64,000 nt of DNA from Pseudocalidococcus azoricus BACA0444. Its GTDB lineage: Bacteria > Cyanobacteriota > Cyanobacteriia > Thermosynechococcales > Thermosynechococcaceae. The stretch lies in the NCBI RefSeq assembly GCF_031729055.1, contig NZ_JAVMIP010000002.1, forward strand, positions 310,001 to 374,000, given 5' to 3'. Positions within the stretch are counted from its first letter, which is position 1, and each line of letters begins with the position of its first letter. Below the pieces are notes generated by a model. The model worked only from the letters and a program-made list of their open reading frames with translations, did no database searches and was not told the origin of the DNA. Shown in pieces: positions 7,681-16,365 of the stretch. The translations under genes were made by a program, and so were the position numbers.

Positions 7681-8829
7681 ATGAAAATTGGGGTTGTTAA
7701 GGAGCGAGAAGTCGCAGAACGGCGGGTGGCCTTAAATCCAGATACAGTGGCCAAACTTGTGAAGCAGGGCTATGTCGTTCTTGTGGAAGCCGGTGCTGGA
7801 GAATTGTCGTTTTACAGTGATGTTGACTACCAGGCCGCGGGGGCCGAAATCAAGACTGAGTTGGAGGAGGTCTGGGGCGGTGTGGATGTCCTGCTGAAAG
7901 TGGCACCATTGCGGGAGCGGGAAATTGACTGGTTGCGGCCGGGTTCAACCTTAATTAGTTTCTTGAGTCCCCTCAGTCAGCCGGAACATATTCAACGCTT
8001 GGCCGAGAAAAATATTACCGCCTTTGCCCTGGAGTTAATTCCCCGCAGTAGTCGGGCCCAAGTCATGGATGCGCTGTCCTCCCAGGCCGGGGTGGCCGGA
8101 TACCAAGCCGTATTAGTAGCCGCCGCTGCCTTGCCGAAATTTTTCCCGATGTTAACCACGGCGGCGGGTACAATTCCCCCGGCTAAGGTTTTTATCATTG
8201 GGGCGGGAGTGGCTGGCCTGCAAGCGATTGCAACGGCGCGGCGATTAGGGGCCATTGTGGAAGCCTTTGATATTCGGCCAGCCGTCAAAGAAGAAGTCCA
8301 AAGCCTCGGGGCCAAGTTTGTGGAAGTTGCCCTCGAAGAAGATACGGTCGCGGCTGGGGGCTATGCCAAAGAAGTTTCCGTGGCGGCCAAGCAGAAAACC
8401 CAGGAGGCGATTGCCGCCCATGTCCAAACTGCCGATGTAGTGATTACAACCGCCCAAGTCCCTGGCCGAACCGCCCCGCTGTTGGTGACAGAAGAAATGC
8501 TCTTGGCCATGAAACCGGGTTCAGTGGTTGTGGATTTAGCCGCGGAACAGGGCGGTAACTGTGCCTGGACAGAAGCGGGCCGGGAAATTGTCCGCAATGG
8601 GATCACGGTGATTGGGCCGATTAATTTACCCTCCTCTCTGTCAATCCAGGCCAGTCAAATGTACGCCAAAAACATCTCAACGTTGCTCACCTATCTGACT
8701 AAAGACGGGGAACTCAACCTCGATTTCAGTGATGACATTATTGGTGGGGCCTGTGTCACCCACGGCGGCGAAATTCGCAATGAACGGGTCAAACAAGCCT
8801 TACACCAATTAGAAACGGTCGCGGTTTAG
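7681..8829 (+). CDS. pntAA: NAD(P) transhydrogenase subunit alpha part 1 (NAD-binding domain I)
   Basis: 382 residues from the ATG at 7681 (MKIGVVKEREVAERRVALNP). An in-frame GTG at 7645 is less likely. It resembles alanine dehydrogenase/PntA domain I, with Rossmann motif IIGAGVAGLQAIATARRLGA and the RQD-loop region. It binds NAD(H) and passes hydride to NADP(H) on PntB, driven by the proton gradient. In this organism the alpha subunit is split, the membrane part being the next gene. Likely first gene of a pntAA-pntAB-pntB operon. Confidence 0.95.
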   Translation: MKIGVVKEREVAERRVALNPDTVAKLVKQGYVVLVEAGAGELSFYSDVDYQAAGAEIKTELEEVWGGVDVLLKVAPLREREIDWLRPGSTLISFLSPLSQPEHIQRLAEKNITAFALELIPRSSRAQVMDALSSQAGVAGYQAVLVAAAALPKFFPMLTTAAGTIPPAKVFIIGAGVAGLQAIATARRLGAIVEAFDIRPAVKEEVQSLGAKFVEVALEEDTVAAGGYAKEVSVAAKQKTQEAIAAHVQTADVVITTAQVPGRTAPLLVTEEMLLAMKPGSVVVDLAAEQGGNCAWTEAGREIVRNGITVIGPINLPSSLSIQASQMYAKNISTLLTYLTKDGELNLDFSDDIIGGACVTHGGEIRNERVKQALHQLETVAV

Positions 8830-8967
8830 GAGATGGCGGAGAGGGAATAGGAAACAGGGGAGAGAAAAGAGACAAGAGTTTTAACAGATCACGAGGTTAA
8901 CTCACTTCTCGCTTCTCAATCCTCACTTCTCACTGCTCAACCCAAATAATTTTTATTGGAGAACTCT

Positions 8968-9255
8968 ATGAATGATCCTGTTTTAGTGGGCTTGATAATT
9001 CTTGTCCTGGCTAGTTTTGTCGGTTTTGAAGTCATTAACAAAGTTCCCCCCACCTTACATACGCCCTTGATGTCTGGTTCCAATGCTATTTCCGGAATTG
9101 CGGTCATTGGGGCGTTATTGATGGCTGGCGCGGGTGGTACTGATTTGAGTGTGATTTTCGGCCTGATCGCTATTGTCTTGGCCACGGTGAATGTGGTGGG
9201 TGGCTTTTTAGTCACCGATCGGATGTTGCAAATGTTTAAACGGAAAGGGGCGTAA
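8968..9255 (+). CDS. pntAB: NAD(P) transhydrogenase subunit alpha part 2 (membrane)
   Basis: A 95-residue membrane protein from the ATG at 8968, which has GGAGAA just upstream (an in-frame TTG at 8956 is open). It has three hydrophobic helices (VGLIILVLASFVGFEVINKV, ISGIAVIGALLMAGAGG, IFGLIAIVLATVNVVGGFLV) and HTPLMSGSNAISG, the conserved PntAB motif. It forms part of the proton channel with PntB, which follows 3 bases downstream. Confidence 0.95.
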   Translation: MNDPVLVGLIILVLASFVGFEVINKVPPTLHTPLMSGSNAISGIAVIGALLMAGAGGTDLSVIFGLIAIVLATVNVVGGFLVTDRMLQMFKRKGA

Positions 9256-9258
9256 GTC

Positions 9259-10665
9259 GTGGGTAATTGGTTAATTAGTATTCAAGAACTGAGCTATTTG
9301 GCAGCCGCGGCTCTGTTTATTATCGGCTTAAAACAATTAGGTTCTCCGGCCACGGCCCGTAATGGCAATCGGTTGGCGGCTGTCGGGATGCTGGTGGCGG
9401 TGGTAGTGACCCTCATTGATCGGCAAGTGGTTAGTTTTGAAATGATTTTGCTCGCGATGGCCCTCGGCAGTGCGATTGGGGTGGTTTTAGCCTATAGGGT
9501 GGCGATGACCGATATGCCCCAGATGGTCGGGATTCTCAATGGCCTGGGGGGGGCAGCCTCGGCATTGGTGGCCATGGGAGAATTTTGGCGATTAGTCACC
9601 ACCGGAGAGACCTTAACCACTAGCTCCTTGGTCACCATTTTGTTAGGCGTGCTGATTGGTGGAATTACCCTCACGGGTAGCTTGGTAGCCTTTGCCAAAT
9701 TACAAGGCCTGATTCCGGGTTCTCCGGTGCGCTTTCCATTACAACAGGCCGTGAATGCTGCTTTAGTGATTGCCTTTTTAGCGGGCAGTGCCTATCTCTT
9801 TGTTGATCCGAATCAACTTCCCTTGTTTTGGGGCTTAACGGCGGTGGCCAGTGTCATCGGGGTCTTGATGGTGATTCCCATTGGCGGGGCCGATATGCCT
9901 GTGGTTGTCTCGCTGTTGAACTCCTTATCGGGGGTGGCGGCCAGTGCGGCAGGGTTCGTGGTCGGTAACAGTATGCTGATCATCGCCGGGGCCTTAGTGG
10001 GGGCATCGGGCTTAATCCTGACCCAAATCATGTGTAAAGCCATGAACCGCTCGTTACTGAATGTCCTGTTTAGTGGATTTGGCAGTGGGCCGGCGGTCGG
10101 TGCTACTACAGGTTCAGGGGCTGGAACGCAACAACCCGTGCGGACTTTAGAAGCAGAAGAAGGGGCGATGATGCTCGGCTATGCCAAATCTGTGGTGATT
10201 ATTCCCGGTTATGGGATGGCGGTGGCCCAGGCCCAGCATAGTGTCAAGGAATTGGCCGATCAGTTGGAACGCCTGGGTGTGGATGTCAAATATGCGATTC
10301 ACCCCGTTGCCGGCCGGATGCCAGGCCATATGAATGTGTTGCTGGCCGAAGCCAATGTCCCCTACCCCCAGTTGCGCGATATGGACGACATCAACCCGGA
10401 ATTTGAACACGTGGATGTGGCCTTAGTGATTGGGGCGAATGATGTGGTCAATCCGGCGGCCCGCTCCAATCCAGGGAGTCCAATCTATGGGATGCCGATT
10501 TTAGATGTGGATCGGGCCCACCATACGATTGTGATTAAACGGAGTATGAATGCGGGCTTTGCGGGCATCGAGAATGACTTGTTCTACAAAGACAAAACCA
10601 TGATGATGTTCGGTTCAGCCAAAGAGGTTCTGACGCAGCTTGTGACGGAAGTGAAGCAACTATAA
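9259..10665 (+). CDS. pntB: NAD(P) transhydrogenase subunit beta
   Basis: A 468-residue protein starting at GTG. About eight membrane helices form the first ~270 residues. A soluble NADP(H)-binding domain III follows (IIPGYGMAVAQAQHSVKELA, KYAIHPVAGRMPGHMNVLLA, VIGANDVVNPAA). Length and motifs are normal. The enzyme balances NADPH against NADH at the membrane, with both PntA parts encoded just upstream. Confidence 0.96.
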   Translation: MGNWLISIQELSYLAAAALFIIGLKQLGSPATARNGNRLAAVGMLVAVVVTLIDRQVVSFEMILLAMALGSAIGVVLAYRVAMTDMPQMVGILNGLGGAASALVAMGEFWRLVTTGETLTTSSLVTILLGVLIGGITLTGSLVAFAKLQGLIPGSPVRFPLQQAVNAALVIAFLAGSAYLFVDPNQLPLFWGLTAVASVIGVLMVIPIGGADMPVVVSLLNSLSGVAASAAGFVVGNSMLIIAGALVGASGLILTQIMCKAMNRSLLNVLFSGFGSGPAVGATTGSGAGTQQPVRTLEAEEGAMMLGYAKSVVIIPGYGMAVAQAQHSVKELADQLERLGVDVKYAIHPVAGRMPGHMNVLLAEANVPYPQLRDMDDINPEFEHVDVALVIGANDVVNPAARSNPGSPIYGMPILDVDRAHHTIVIKRSMNAGFAGIENDLFYKDKTMMMFGSAKEVLTQLVTEVKQL

Positions 10666-10673
10666 TTGACGGC

Positions 10674-12023
10674 ATGATTCGTCTTTTAGAACGCTTTTTT
10701 GGCCTATCCCAGGCTAGAACCAGTATCAAAATTGAGGCCGTGGCCGGGTTAACCACCTTTATGACCATGGCCTATATTTTGATTGTTAATCCCCAAATTC
10801 TTGCCAATGCCATTTTTCTGGAATCTCCTCAGGACTTGACCTCAGAGTTGGTGATTGCCACAGCTTTATCGGCAGCGGTGGGGACATTGGTGATGGGGCT
10901 GTTGGCCAATTATCCCTTTGCCCTGGCTCCGGGAATGGGCTTAAATGCGTTTTTTGCCTTTACCGTTGTCCTCAAGATGGGGATTCCTTGGCGGTTGGCC
11001 TTGGGGGCGGTGTTGGTGGAAGGGTTGATTTTTATTGCCCTCACCCTCTCGAAAATTCGCAGCTTAATCATCACGGCCATTCCCTTGTCTCTTAAACAGG
11101 CGATTGCGGCCGGGATTGGCTTATTTATTGCCTACATTGGCCTGGCAACAGCGGGAATTATTGTCGCGGATCCGGTCACCAAAACGACCCTGGGCAACCT
11201 CAATACCCCGGAACCTTTAATTGCCATGGCTGGGATTGGGATGACGGCGGCTCTGTTCACGAAGCGAGTTCCTGGCTCACTGTTGTGGGGAATTTTAATC
11301 ACAGCGTTGTTGGGCTGGTTTTCAGGAATTGCCCCTTGGCCGACAGCCTTAATTGCCATTCCCCACTGGCCTGGGCATTTAATTGGGCAAGCCTTTGTTG
11401 GGCTTCAGGGCCTGCAGGTGAATCAGGTAGCTTCTTTTATTTTGGTCACGTTTGTCTTTCTGTTTATTGACCTTTTCGATACAGTGGGGACGTTGGCAGG
11501 GGTGGCACTCCAGGCCGGGTATCTAAATCAAGAAGGGGAATTACCCAAAGCCAAAGAAGCATTTATGGCCGATGCAGTCGGAACAACTGTCGGGGCAGTT
11601 TTAGGCACTTCTACGGTCACAGCTTATATTGAATCTGCAACTGGGGTGGCTGTGGGGGGGCGGACAGGATTAACGGCAGTATTTGTGGCGCTATTATTTA
11701 TCCTCTCACTTTTATTTATGCCCTTGTTTGCTGCCATTCCCGCTTTTGCCACCGTTCCGGCGTTGTTTATGGTGGGTGCCTTAATGATGAGTAATGTTCG
11801 CTCAATTCTCTGGTCAGACCCCACCGAAGCGATTCCGGCCTTTGCCACCATTTTGATCATACCGTTAGCCTATTCCATTGCCGAGGGCCTGGCGGTGGGA
11901 GTGATGCTCTATCCTTGCTTGAAATGGGTTGCCGGTAAAACCGAACAAGTCAGCGGGATTCTCTGGGGCCTGGCGGTGTTGTTTGCACTGCGGTTTGGCC
12001 TGATGATTGCCGGGATTATTTAG
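10674..12023 (+). CDS. NCS2-family purine/xanthine permease
   Basis: A 449-residue protein with 12 or more membrane helices. It begins FGLSQARTSIKIEAVAGLTT and continues FMTMAYILIVNPQIL, the start typical of AzgA-type hypoxanthine/guanine/adenine permeases. NYPFALAPGMGLNAFFAF and the FLFIDLFDTVGTL segment are family hallmarks. It follows pntB by 8 bases but probably has its own role in nucleobase uptake. The last ~15 codons are repeated, diverged, at 13741-13787. Confidence 0.9.
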   Translation: MIRLLERFFGLSQARTSIKIEAVAGLTTFMTMAYILIVNPQILANAIFLESPQDLTSELVIATALSAAVGTLVMGLLANYPFALAPGMGLNAFFAFTVVLKMGIPWRLALGAVLVEGLIFIALTLSKIRSLIITAIPLSLKQAIAAGIGLFIAYIGLATAGIIVADPVTKTTLGNLNTPEPLIAMAGIGMTAALFTKRVPGSLLWGILITALLGWFSGIAPWPTALIAIPHWPGHLIGQAFVGLQGLQVNQVASFILVTFVFLFIDLFDTVGTLAGVALQAGYLNQEGELPKAKEAFMADAVGTTVGAVLGTSTVTAYIESATGVAVGGRTGLTAVFVALLFILSLLFMPLFAAIPAFATVPALFMVGALMMSNVRSILWSDPTEAIPAFATILIIPLAYSIAEGLAVGVMLYPCLKWVAGKTEQVSGILWGLAVLFALRFGLMIAGII

Positions 12024-12382
12024 GAAGTTGGATTTATGAAGGAGCGACCGTCTGATAATTCAGTTTTAGATTTTTGATCATCTACTAACTCAATTCGCAA
12101 ACGTTTACCCAAAATTGTGGCCGCCCGCTCCATTGTTTTCAGTGTGATGGATGTATTTCTAGGGTCAAGTAGCCGCTCTAGGGCAGGTCTGCTCGTACTC
12201 ATTGAACGTGCCATTTGGGACTTCCTGAGTCCTTTATTCTGCATTTTTTGGGCAATCTGCCAGGCCAATATCCGCTTTAATACAACGGCATTAACTTCGG
12301 CCAGGAGTCCATCCTCTTCAAGTAAGTCATCTAGAAAAGAACTGACATGGGGATTATTAGTCATTTCCGTACTCAGTTCCAT
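12020..12382 (-). CDS. XRE-type helix-turn-helix protein (HigA/COG5606-like)
   Basis: A 120-residue protein (possibly starting at the ATG at 12364). The core VLKRILAWQIAQKMQNKGL, RKSQMARSMSTSRPALERLL, DPRNTSITLKTMERAATI is the helix-turn-helix family that usually acts as antitoxin to a HigB-like toxin. No such toxin is adjacent. Instead the co-directional gene 17 bases upstream encodes a 307-residue unknown protein. The 3' end overlaps the end of the permease gene by 4 bases. Confidence 0.78.
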   Translation of the reverse strand: MELSTEMTNNPHVSSFLDDLLEEDGLLAEVNAVVLKRILAWQIAQKMQNKGLRKSQMARSMSTSRPALERLLDPRNTSITLKTMERAATILGKRLRIELVDDQKSKTELSDGRSFINPTS

Positions 12383-12399
12383 CTATTAAGTATCTTAAT

Positions 12400-13323
12400 T
12401 TATAATGCTCCCTGGTTTTCTACATCGAAATCGAATTCCTGCAATTTCAAGGCACTTTCAATCACAAAGTCATAACAATATTGAACATCTTGATCTGTCA
12501 GTTTATGGGTACGTTGTAGCTGGCTATGTAGGTATTCTCCAGACATTGTATATGTTAGGTATGGAGTGAGTAGTTTGAAGCGGATATATCGACGATAATC
12601 AAGACCTAAACTAAGTATCTTGAGTGCTGACCGCATTGCTGTAATTGATTTATTTGTTTTATCTACAAAGCTTGCATGCGGAGAACCAGATTTAAGTTGC
12701 ATTTTAGAGCTACTCGCAGATTTCATGTCTTGCCCAAAGAAGAATGGTGACTGTCCATACCAATTACGTTTTCGAGCTTCATAGTCATCGATTAAATAAG
12801 CAAAAGCTAGAGAAATATCACTTAGTGCTTTATCAAAATTACCGGAGTCACGATGAGATTGAGCTTCAATGAGATTGTTTTTGGTCTTTTCACAATTAAC
12901 TAGCTGCAATAATGAAACTTCTTTAAACTCGATTCTAAAAATCAATGGTGTGTTATCTTCAAAAAAGTTACTAACGGTTGAACGAAATGCTTCAATATCA
13001 TGCCTTGATGGTAGAGTTCCATGATGCTTAAACGCAACTCTTGCTTTGTTCATTCGGTGCATAGATACCTTTTGTTGTAGTTTTTCTGCACCTAATTTAG
13101 GGTCGATTAACTCCCAGTATTTCATGAAGCTAATATTGTTGTTTCCTTCTCCTGCATTGAGAAATTCTGTTCCAAGTTGCAAAAATAACTCAGCAGCATC
13201 ATGGAATGTGAGAATAGATATTCCTGATAGTGGTTCTGGCTGCAAAGATTGTGATACAGCAACAGTATAAAGATATCGAATTAGAGCAAGTCGCCGAGTT
13301 GTGATTTCGTCAAGTCTTGTCAT
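12400..13323 (-). CDS. Unknown 307-residue protein with a HEPN-like RX4H motif
   Basis: AT-rich compared with its neighbours and not a family I can name. Mostly helical and soluble. The N-terminal half contains ILTFHDAAELFLQLGTEFL and NKARVAFKHHGTLPSRHDIE. In RVAFKH the spacing fits the RX4-6H motif of HEPN nucleases, followed by FRSTVSNFFEDNTPLIF. The C-terminal half has YRRYIRFKLLTPYLTYTM. It forms a pair with the XRE gene 17 bases downstream. Composition and flanking gene remnants suggest transfer. A toxin or defence effector role is inference only. Confidence 0.6.
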   Translation of the reverse strand: MTRLDEITTRRLALIRYLYTVAVSQSLQPEPLSGISILTFHDAAELFLQLGTEFLNAGEGNNNISFMKYWELIDPKLGAEKLQQKVSMHRMNKARVAFKHHGTLPSRHDIEAFRSTVSNFFEDNTPLIFRIEFKEVSLLQLVNCEKTKNNLIEAQSHRDSGNFDKALSDISLAFAYLIDDYEARKRNWYGQSPFFFGQDMKSASSSKMQLKSGSPHASFVDKTNKSITAMRSALKILSLGLDYRRYIRFKLLTPYLTYTMSGEYLHSQLQRTHKLTDQDVQYCYDFVIESALKLQEFDFDVENQGAL

Positions 13324-13565
13324 AACTGTGACTCTAAATTTGGAAGTATATTTGAGCTAAAAATATAAAGAGCTAGAGTTTATAGAACTGGTTTTATACT
13401 TCTAGTTTTAGTGCACGACTAACCGATTATAGCTTTTAGACTTATATCCTGACAAAGTTAGCGGATGTTTACGACTTCCCTAGTCACAATTAATGTGGGT
13501 GTTTTTGTGTTTTCCAGGTCCCCAAACTCTGTCCCCGATGTTGTGATAATGATTTTTTCCTCTGG

Positions 13566-13742
13566 TCAAGTTCCGACTTTAATTAAGTCCATGGGGGTTT
13601 CAGGACTCCGCCCCGTAGCTAATAGGGCCTGGCGAATTTGAGCTTGCAGCAGGCCCATGAGTTCTTCCACACCCCAACCCAAAATAAAGGGATCACTGCC
13701 TTTGATCCGCACAACAATGGCATGAGTTTGGGCCCGGCTGGA
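13566..13742 (-). pseudogene. C-terminal fragment of an unidentified conserved protein
   Basis: A start-less open stretch on the minus strand encodes about 57 residues, including AQTHAIVVRIKGSDPFILGW, GVEELMGLLQAQIRQALL and PETPMDLIKVGT before TGA. It has the base composition and the CAGGCC motif of native genes. It stops dead at 13742, where the permease fragment begins on the other strand. The parent family is not recognised. Confidence 0.5.
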
Positions 13743-13787
13743 TTATTTGCCCTGAGATTTGGCCTGATGATTGGCGGAGTGATTTAG
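13741..13787 (+). pseudogene. 3' end of a second NCS2 permease copy
   Basis: This stretch encodes LFALRFGLMIGGVI and a stop, against LFALRFGLMIAGII and a stop at the end of the intact permease (11977-12023). The bases match in roughly 39 of 47 positions, with changes mainly at third positions, so it is an old duplicate or paralogue rather than a recent repeat. Everything upstream of it is replaced by unrelated sequence. Confidence 0.72.
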
Positions 13788-13856
13788 GATCGAGGGGAAT
13801 TCCCAGGCCAGATGAGTAACCTGAGAACGCCCCCTAGAGTGCAAAAGTCCAGATTC

Positions 13857-15227
13857 TTAATACCCAGATAGGGGACTATTGAGAGTCAGGGTTAAATCTG
13901 TATTGGGCGTAATTACAATCACCGTTTCTTTGGCCGGATCAATCACTCCTCCGATAGTTGCCCCGGCTCCAGCCCCAATGATGACCTTTTCCGGTGTAAT
14001 TTTCCGATCCCCAACAATGGCGGAGACCCCCGTTGCCACAGCCGCCCCAATTAAAGTATCCCGAGCAATGGACGCAGCCGGTCGGCCCATATTGGTTTCA
14101 ACTGCGGCCCCAGCGGTGGTGCCAGTCAACACCTTCAAGGCGGTAATGGTTTGATTCCCCGCCAGGCCGGAGATACCCGCCGCAACGGCTGAACCAATGG
14201 CCGCATTCCGAAACACATTCAGCACATTGGGATCTCGAGTACTGGTAGTAGTGGACACAATCCCAGAGGTGGCAGAAATCGGAATCACTTGGTTATTGAC
14301 CGTTGCGCTGTTGGCCACAAATTGGGAGCCGCCTTGGGCCGGTTGAATCTTACCCGTTACTAAGCTACCAGCCGGAATCACAACCCGCCCATTTGTATCC
14401 GTCACATTACTAGTGGTGGTCAGAGCGATGTTTACCGATTCATTGGGGGCCAGGATAATCCGTTCAGCATCAGGATAACGCACAGAAATGCGCGTTCCGG
14501 CGGGGACAGAGGCCGCAGGTTGGGGAGCCACAGAGACACCAGCAATATATTGGGCCGGAATCAGAGCTTGGGTTCCAGAACGGGTGGCTTGGCATAAAAA
14601 TGCTGCCACATCCCCCCGACTCGCTAAGAGATTTGGATCTAACTGTTGGACATTGGGATAATTCACCACCAATTGCCGTTCCGTAGCTGCTGCAATCCCA
14701 GGCCGGGCATAACCGGGAATCGTATTAGCGTCATAAAAGTAATTTAATGTGGTATCAATATTTCCGGTGGGGCTGTACCGTAAACCACTGGCCAAAGCCA
14801 CTAAAACTTGGGCCCGAGGAATATTTTGATTAGGTTGAAAAACATTGCCCGGATAACCACTCATAAACCCCGTTTTTGTCGCAGTTTGAATCGCATTATA
14901 GCCCCAGAAACTAGCCGAAACATCACCAAATTGCACCGCCGAACGGGTGACTGGAGCCGAAGGAAAGGCTTTATTCAACATCGCGGCATACTCAGCCCGA
15001 GTAACTGAGGCATTGGGACGAAAACTCCCATCGGGATAGCCACTAATAATGTTCCGTTGGGCTAAGTTATCAATGCAGGTCTGATTCCACAGGCCTTGGG
15101 TATCATTAAACCGAGTCTGGGCCTGGGCTACTTGAGCATTAAAGGCCATACCAAGGGGGACAACGAGAGAAGAAATGGGCAACATAGCTGCCATAAACCG
15201 AGCCGGCCAAACCTGATGACCAAACAT
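13857..15227 (-). CDS. Exported SLH-domain protein
   Basis: 456 residues. A signal peptide (to about AQAQT, residue 37) is followed by S-layer homology repeats: NIISGYPDGSFRPNASVTRA, then TGFMSGYPGNVFQPNQNI, then a third weaker unit. The C-terminal half contains VVIPAGSLVTGKIQPAQGG and glycine/alanine-rich zipper stretches (IGAAVATGVSAIVGDRKI). SLH domains anchor proteins to the peptidoglycan/outer layers. The Gly-zipper half may insert into the membrane. Likely a cell-envelope structural protein with its own promoter. Confidence 0.85.
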   Translation of the reverse strand: MFGHQVWPARFMAAMLPISSLVVPLGMAFNAQVAQAQTRFNDTQGLWNQTCIDNLAQRNIISGYPDGSFRPNASVTRAEYAAMLNKAFPSAPVTRSAVQFGDVSASFWGYNAIQTATKTGFMSGYPGNVFQPNQNIPRAQVLVALASGLRYSPTGNIDTTLNYFYDANTIPGYARPGIAAATERQLVVNYPNVQQLDPNLLASRGDVAAFLCQATRSGTQALIPAQYIAGVSVAPQPAASVPAGTRISVRYPDAERIILAPNESVNIALTTTSNVTDTNGRVVIPAGSLVTGKIQPAQGGSQFVANSATVNNQVIPISATSGIVSTTTSTRDPNVLNVFRNAAIGSAVAAGISGLAGNQTITALKVLTGTTAGAAVETNMGRPAASIARDTLIGAAVATGVSAIVGDRKITPEKVIIGAGAGATIGGVIDPAKETVIVITPNTDLTLTLNSPLSGY

Positions 15228-15537
15228 AATGAAACTCCTGAATAATAACTAAAGAAAACCGTGCTAATACATTGAATCAGTTATTAGCTTGGAGAAAACT
15301 GAACAGTCCAGAACACAACGTAATCAAACTGTATTGCTAAGGGCATTGGGAATGTTTATCAACTGTCTCCTTAGGCTTAGGGACGCAGCTAGAGCGAGCA
15401 AGTTCCCCGTGTGGATTTCATATCTTTGAATTAAGTCACAAAATTGCCAAAATTTTCAGTTACAAACCCCTGCTGACTGGTACAGATGATGATTTGTTCC
15501 AACATAAGCTCAAAATTGGTGATGGGAGAATCCAAAA
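15228..15537. other. Intergenic region upstream of the SLH gene
   Basis: AT-rich and without a convincing gene. It must contain the promoter and leader of the SLH gene (a CAGGAG ribosome site lies just before its ATG). No RNA gene, repeat or terminator was recognised. Confidence 0.4.
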
Positions 15538-16224
15538 CTAGGAGTTTAAGACAGCAGCAGCAATAATATTCACAACCGTCATCGGGTGAGAGAGCATGGG
15601 AAAATGGCCAGAACTAACCATCATTGTTTGAGCCTTCATCCGTTGGGCTAACTCTGCCTGTAACGGTGGGGGCATGGCCTGATCCGCTTGGGTAACAAGA
15701 TACCAACTAGGCTTATGGTGCCAGGCCGGTTGCTTGGCTTTAGCCGTTGTTATGGCAGCAGCAGGTGGCGTTTGTGTGGCGTAGAGGAGGGCTTGTTGTT
15801 GATCCGATAAATCCTGAGCTAAGACCTCTCTAATACCCTGTGGGGAAATCCAAATCAATCCAGCCTCTTCTTGAAAATGGGGGGAAGGTTGCCCATAACG
15901 GCTCATTAAATCCAGCATGGACTCATCAATATCGGGAGCCAAGCCGGCTAAATAAACTAACCCGACAACCCGTGGATCAAGACCCACTTCCGTAATCACA
16001 AACCCACCCCAGGAATGGCCAACTAAAATACAGGGTTGATTGAGACGGTCTAATACACGTTGGGTAGCGGCGATATCATCTTCCAAAGATGTCAGGGGAT
16101 TTTGTACTGCCATGACCTGATAGCCAGTTGAATGCAACCGAGGAATCACTTCTCGATAACAGGAGGCATCTGCCCAAAAACCATGGACAAGAATAATGGT
16201 CTTAATTCTGCTCATTCTGCTCAC
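15538..16224 (-). CDS. Alpha/beta hydrolase
   Basis: A 228-residue alpha/beta-hydrolase-fold protein. It begins IILVHGFWADASCYREVIPR (oxyanion HGFW), has the nucleophile Ser in LVGHSWGGFV, an acidic residue in LVTQADQAMP and the catalytic His in SSGHFPMLSHP. It resembles the small salicylate-esterase-like hydrolases common in bacteria; the substrate is unknown. A second start 3 codons in (MSRIKT) is possible. It stands alone. Confidence 0.86.
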   Translation of the reverse strand: MSRMSRIKTIILVHGFWADASCYREVIPRLHSTGYQVMAVQNPLTSLEDDIAATQRVLDRLNQPCILVGHSWGGFVITEVGLDPRVVGLVYLAGLAPDIDESMLDLMSRYGQPSPHFQEEAGLIWISPQGIREVLAQDLSDQQQALLYATQTPPAAAITTAKAKQPAWHHKPSWYLVTQADQAMPPPLQAELAQRMKAQTMMVSSGHFPMLSHPMTVVNIIAAAVLNS

Positions 16225-16365
16225 CTCTTCCCCACCTTGAGTATCCGCAGAAATTTCTTAACTAGACAAGCCCACACCGGACAATTTAGGATCATGATCC
16301 GCCTATGGTGGCTTCTTGAATCGGAAAACCAACCATAGATTATTGCAGTTTTTAAGGATCAGGCT

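Noticed and set aside
8830..8967. Purine/pyrimidine-rich stretch between pntAA and pntAB as a separate small gene or RNA
   Set aside because: Degenerate TTCTCACT-type low-complexity repeat common between cyanobacterial genes; no frame or stable fold was evident.
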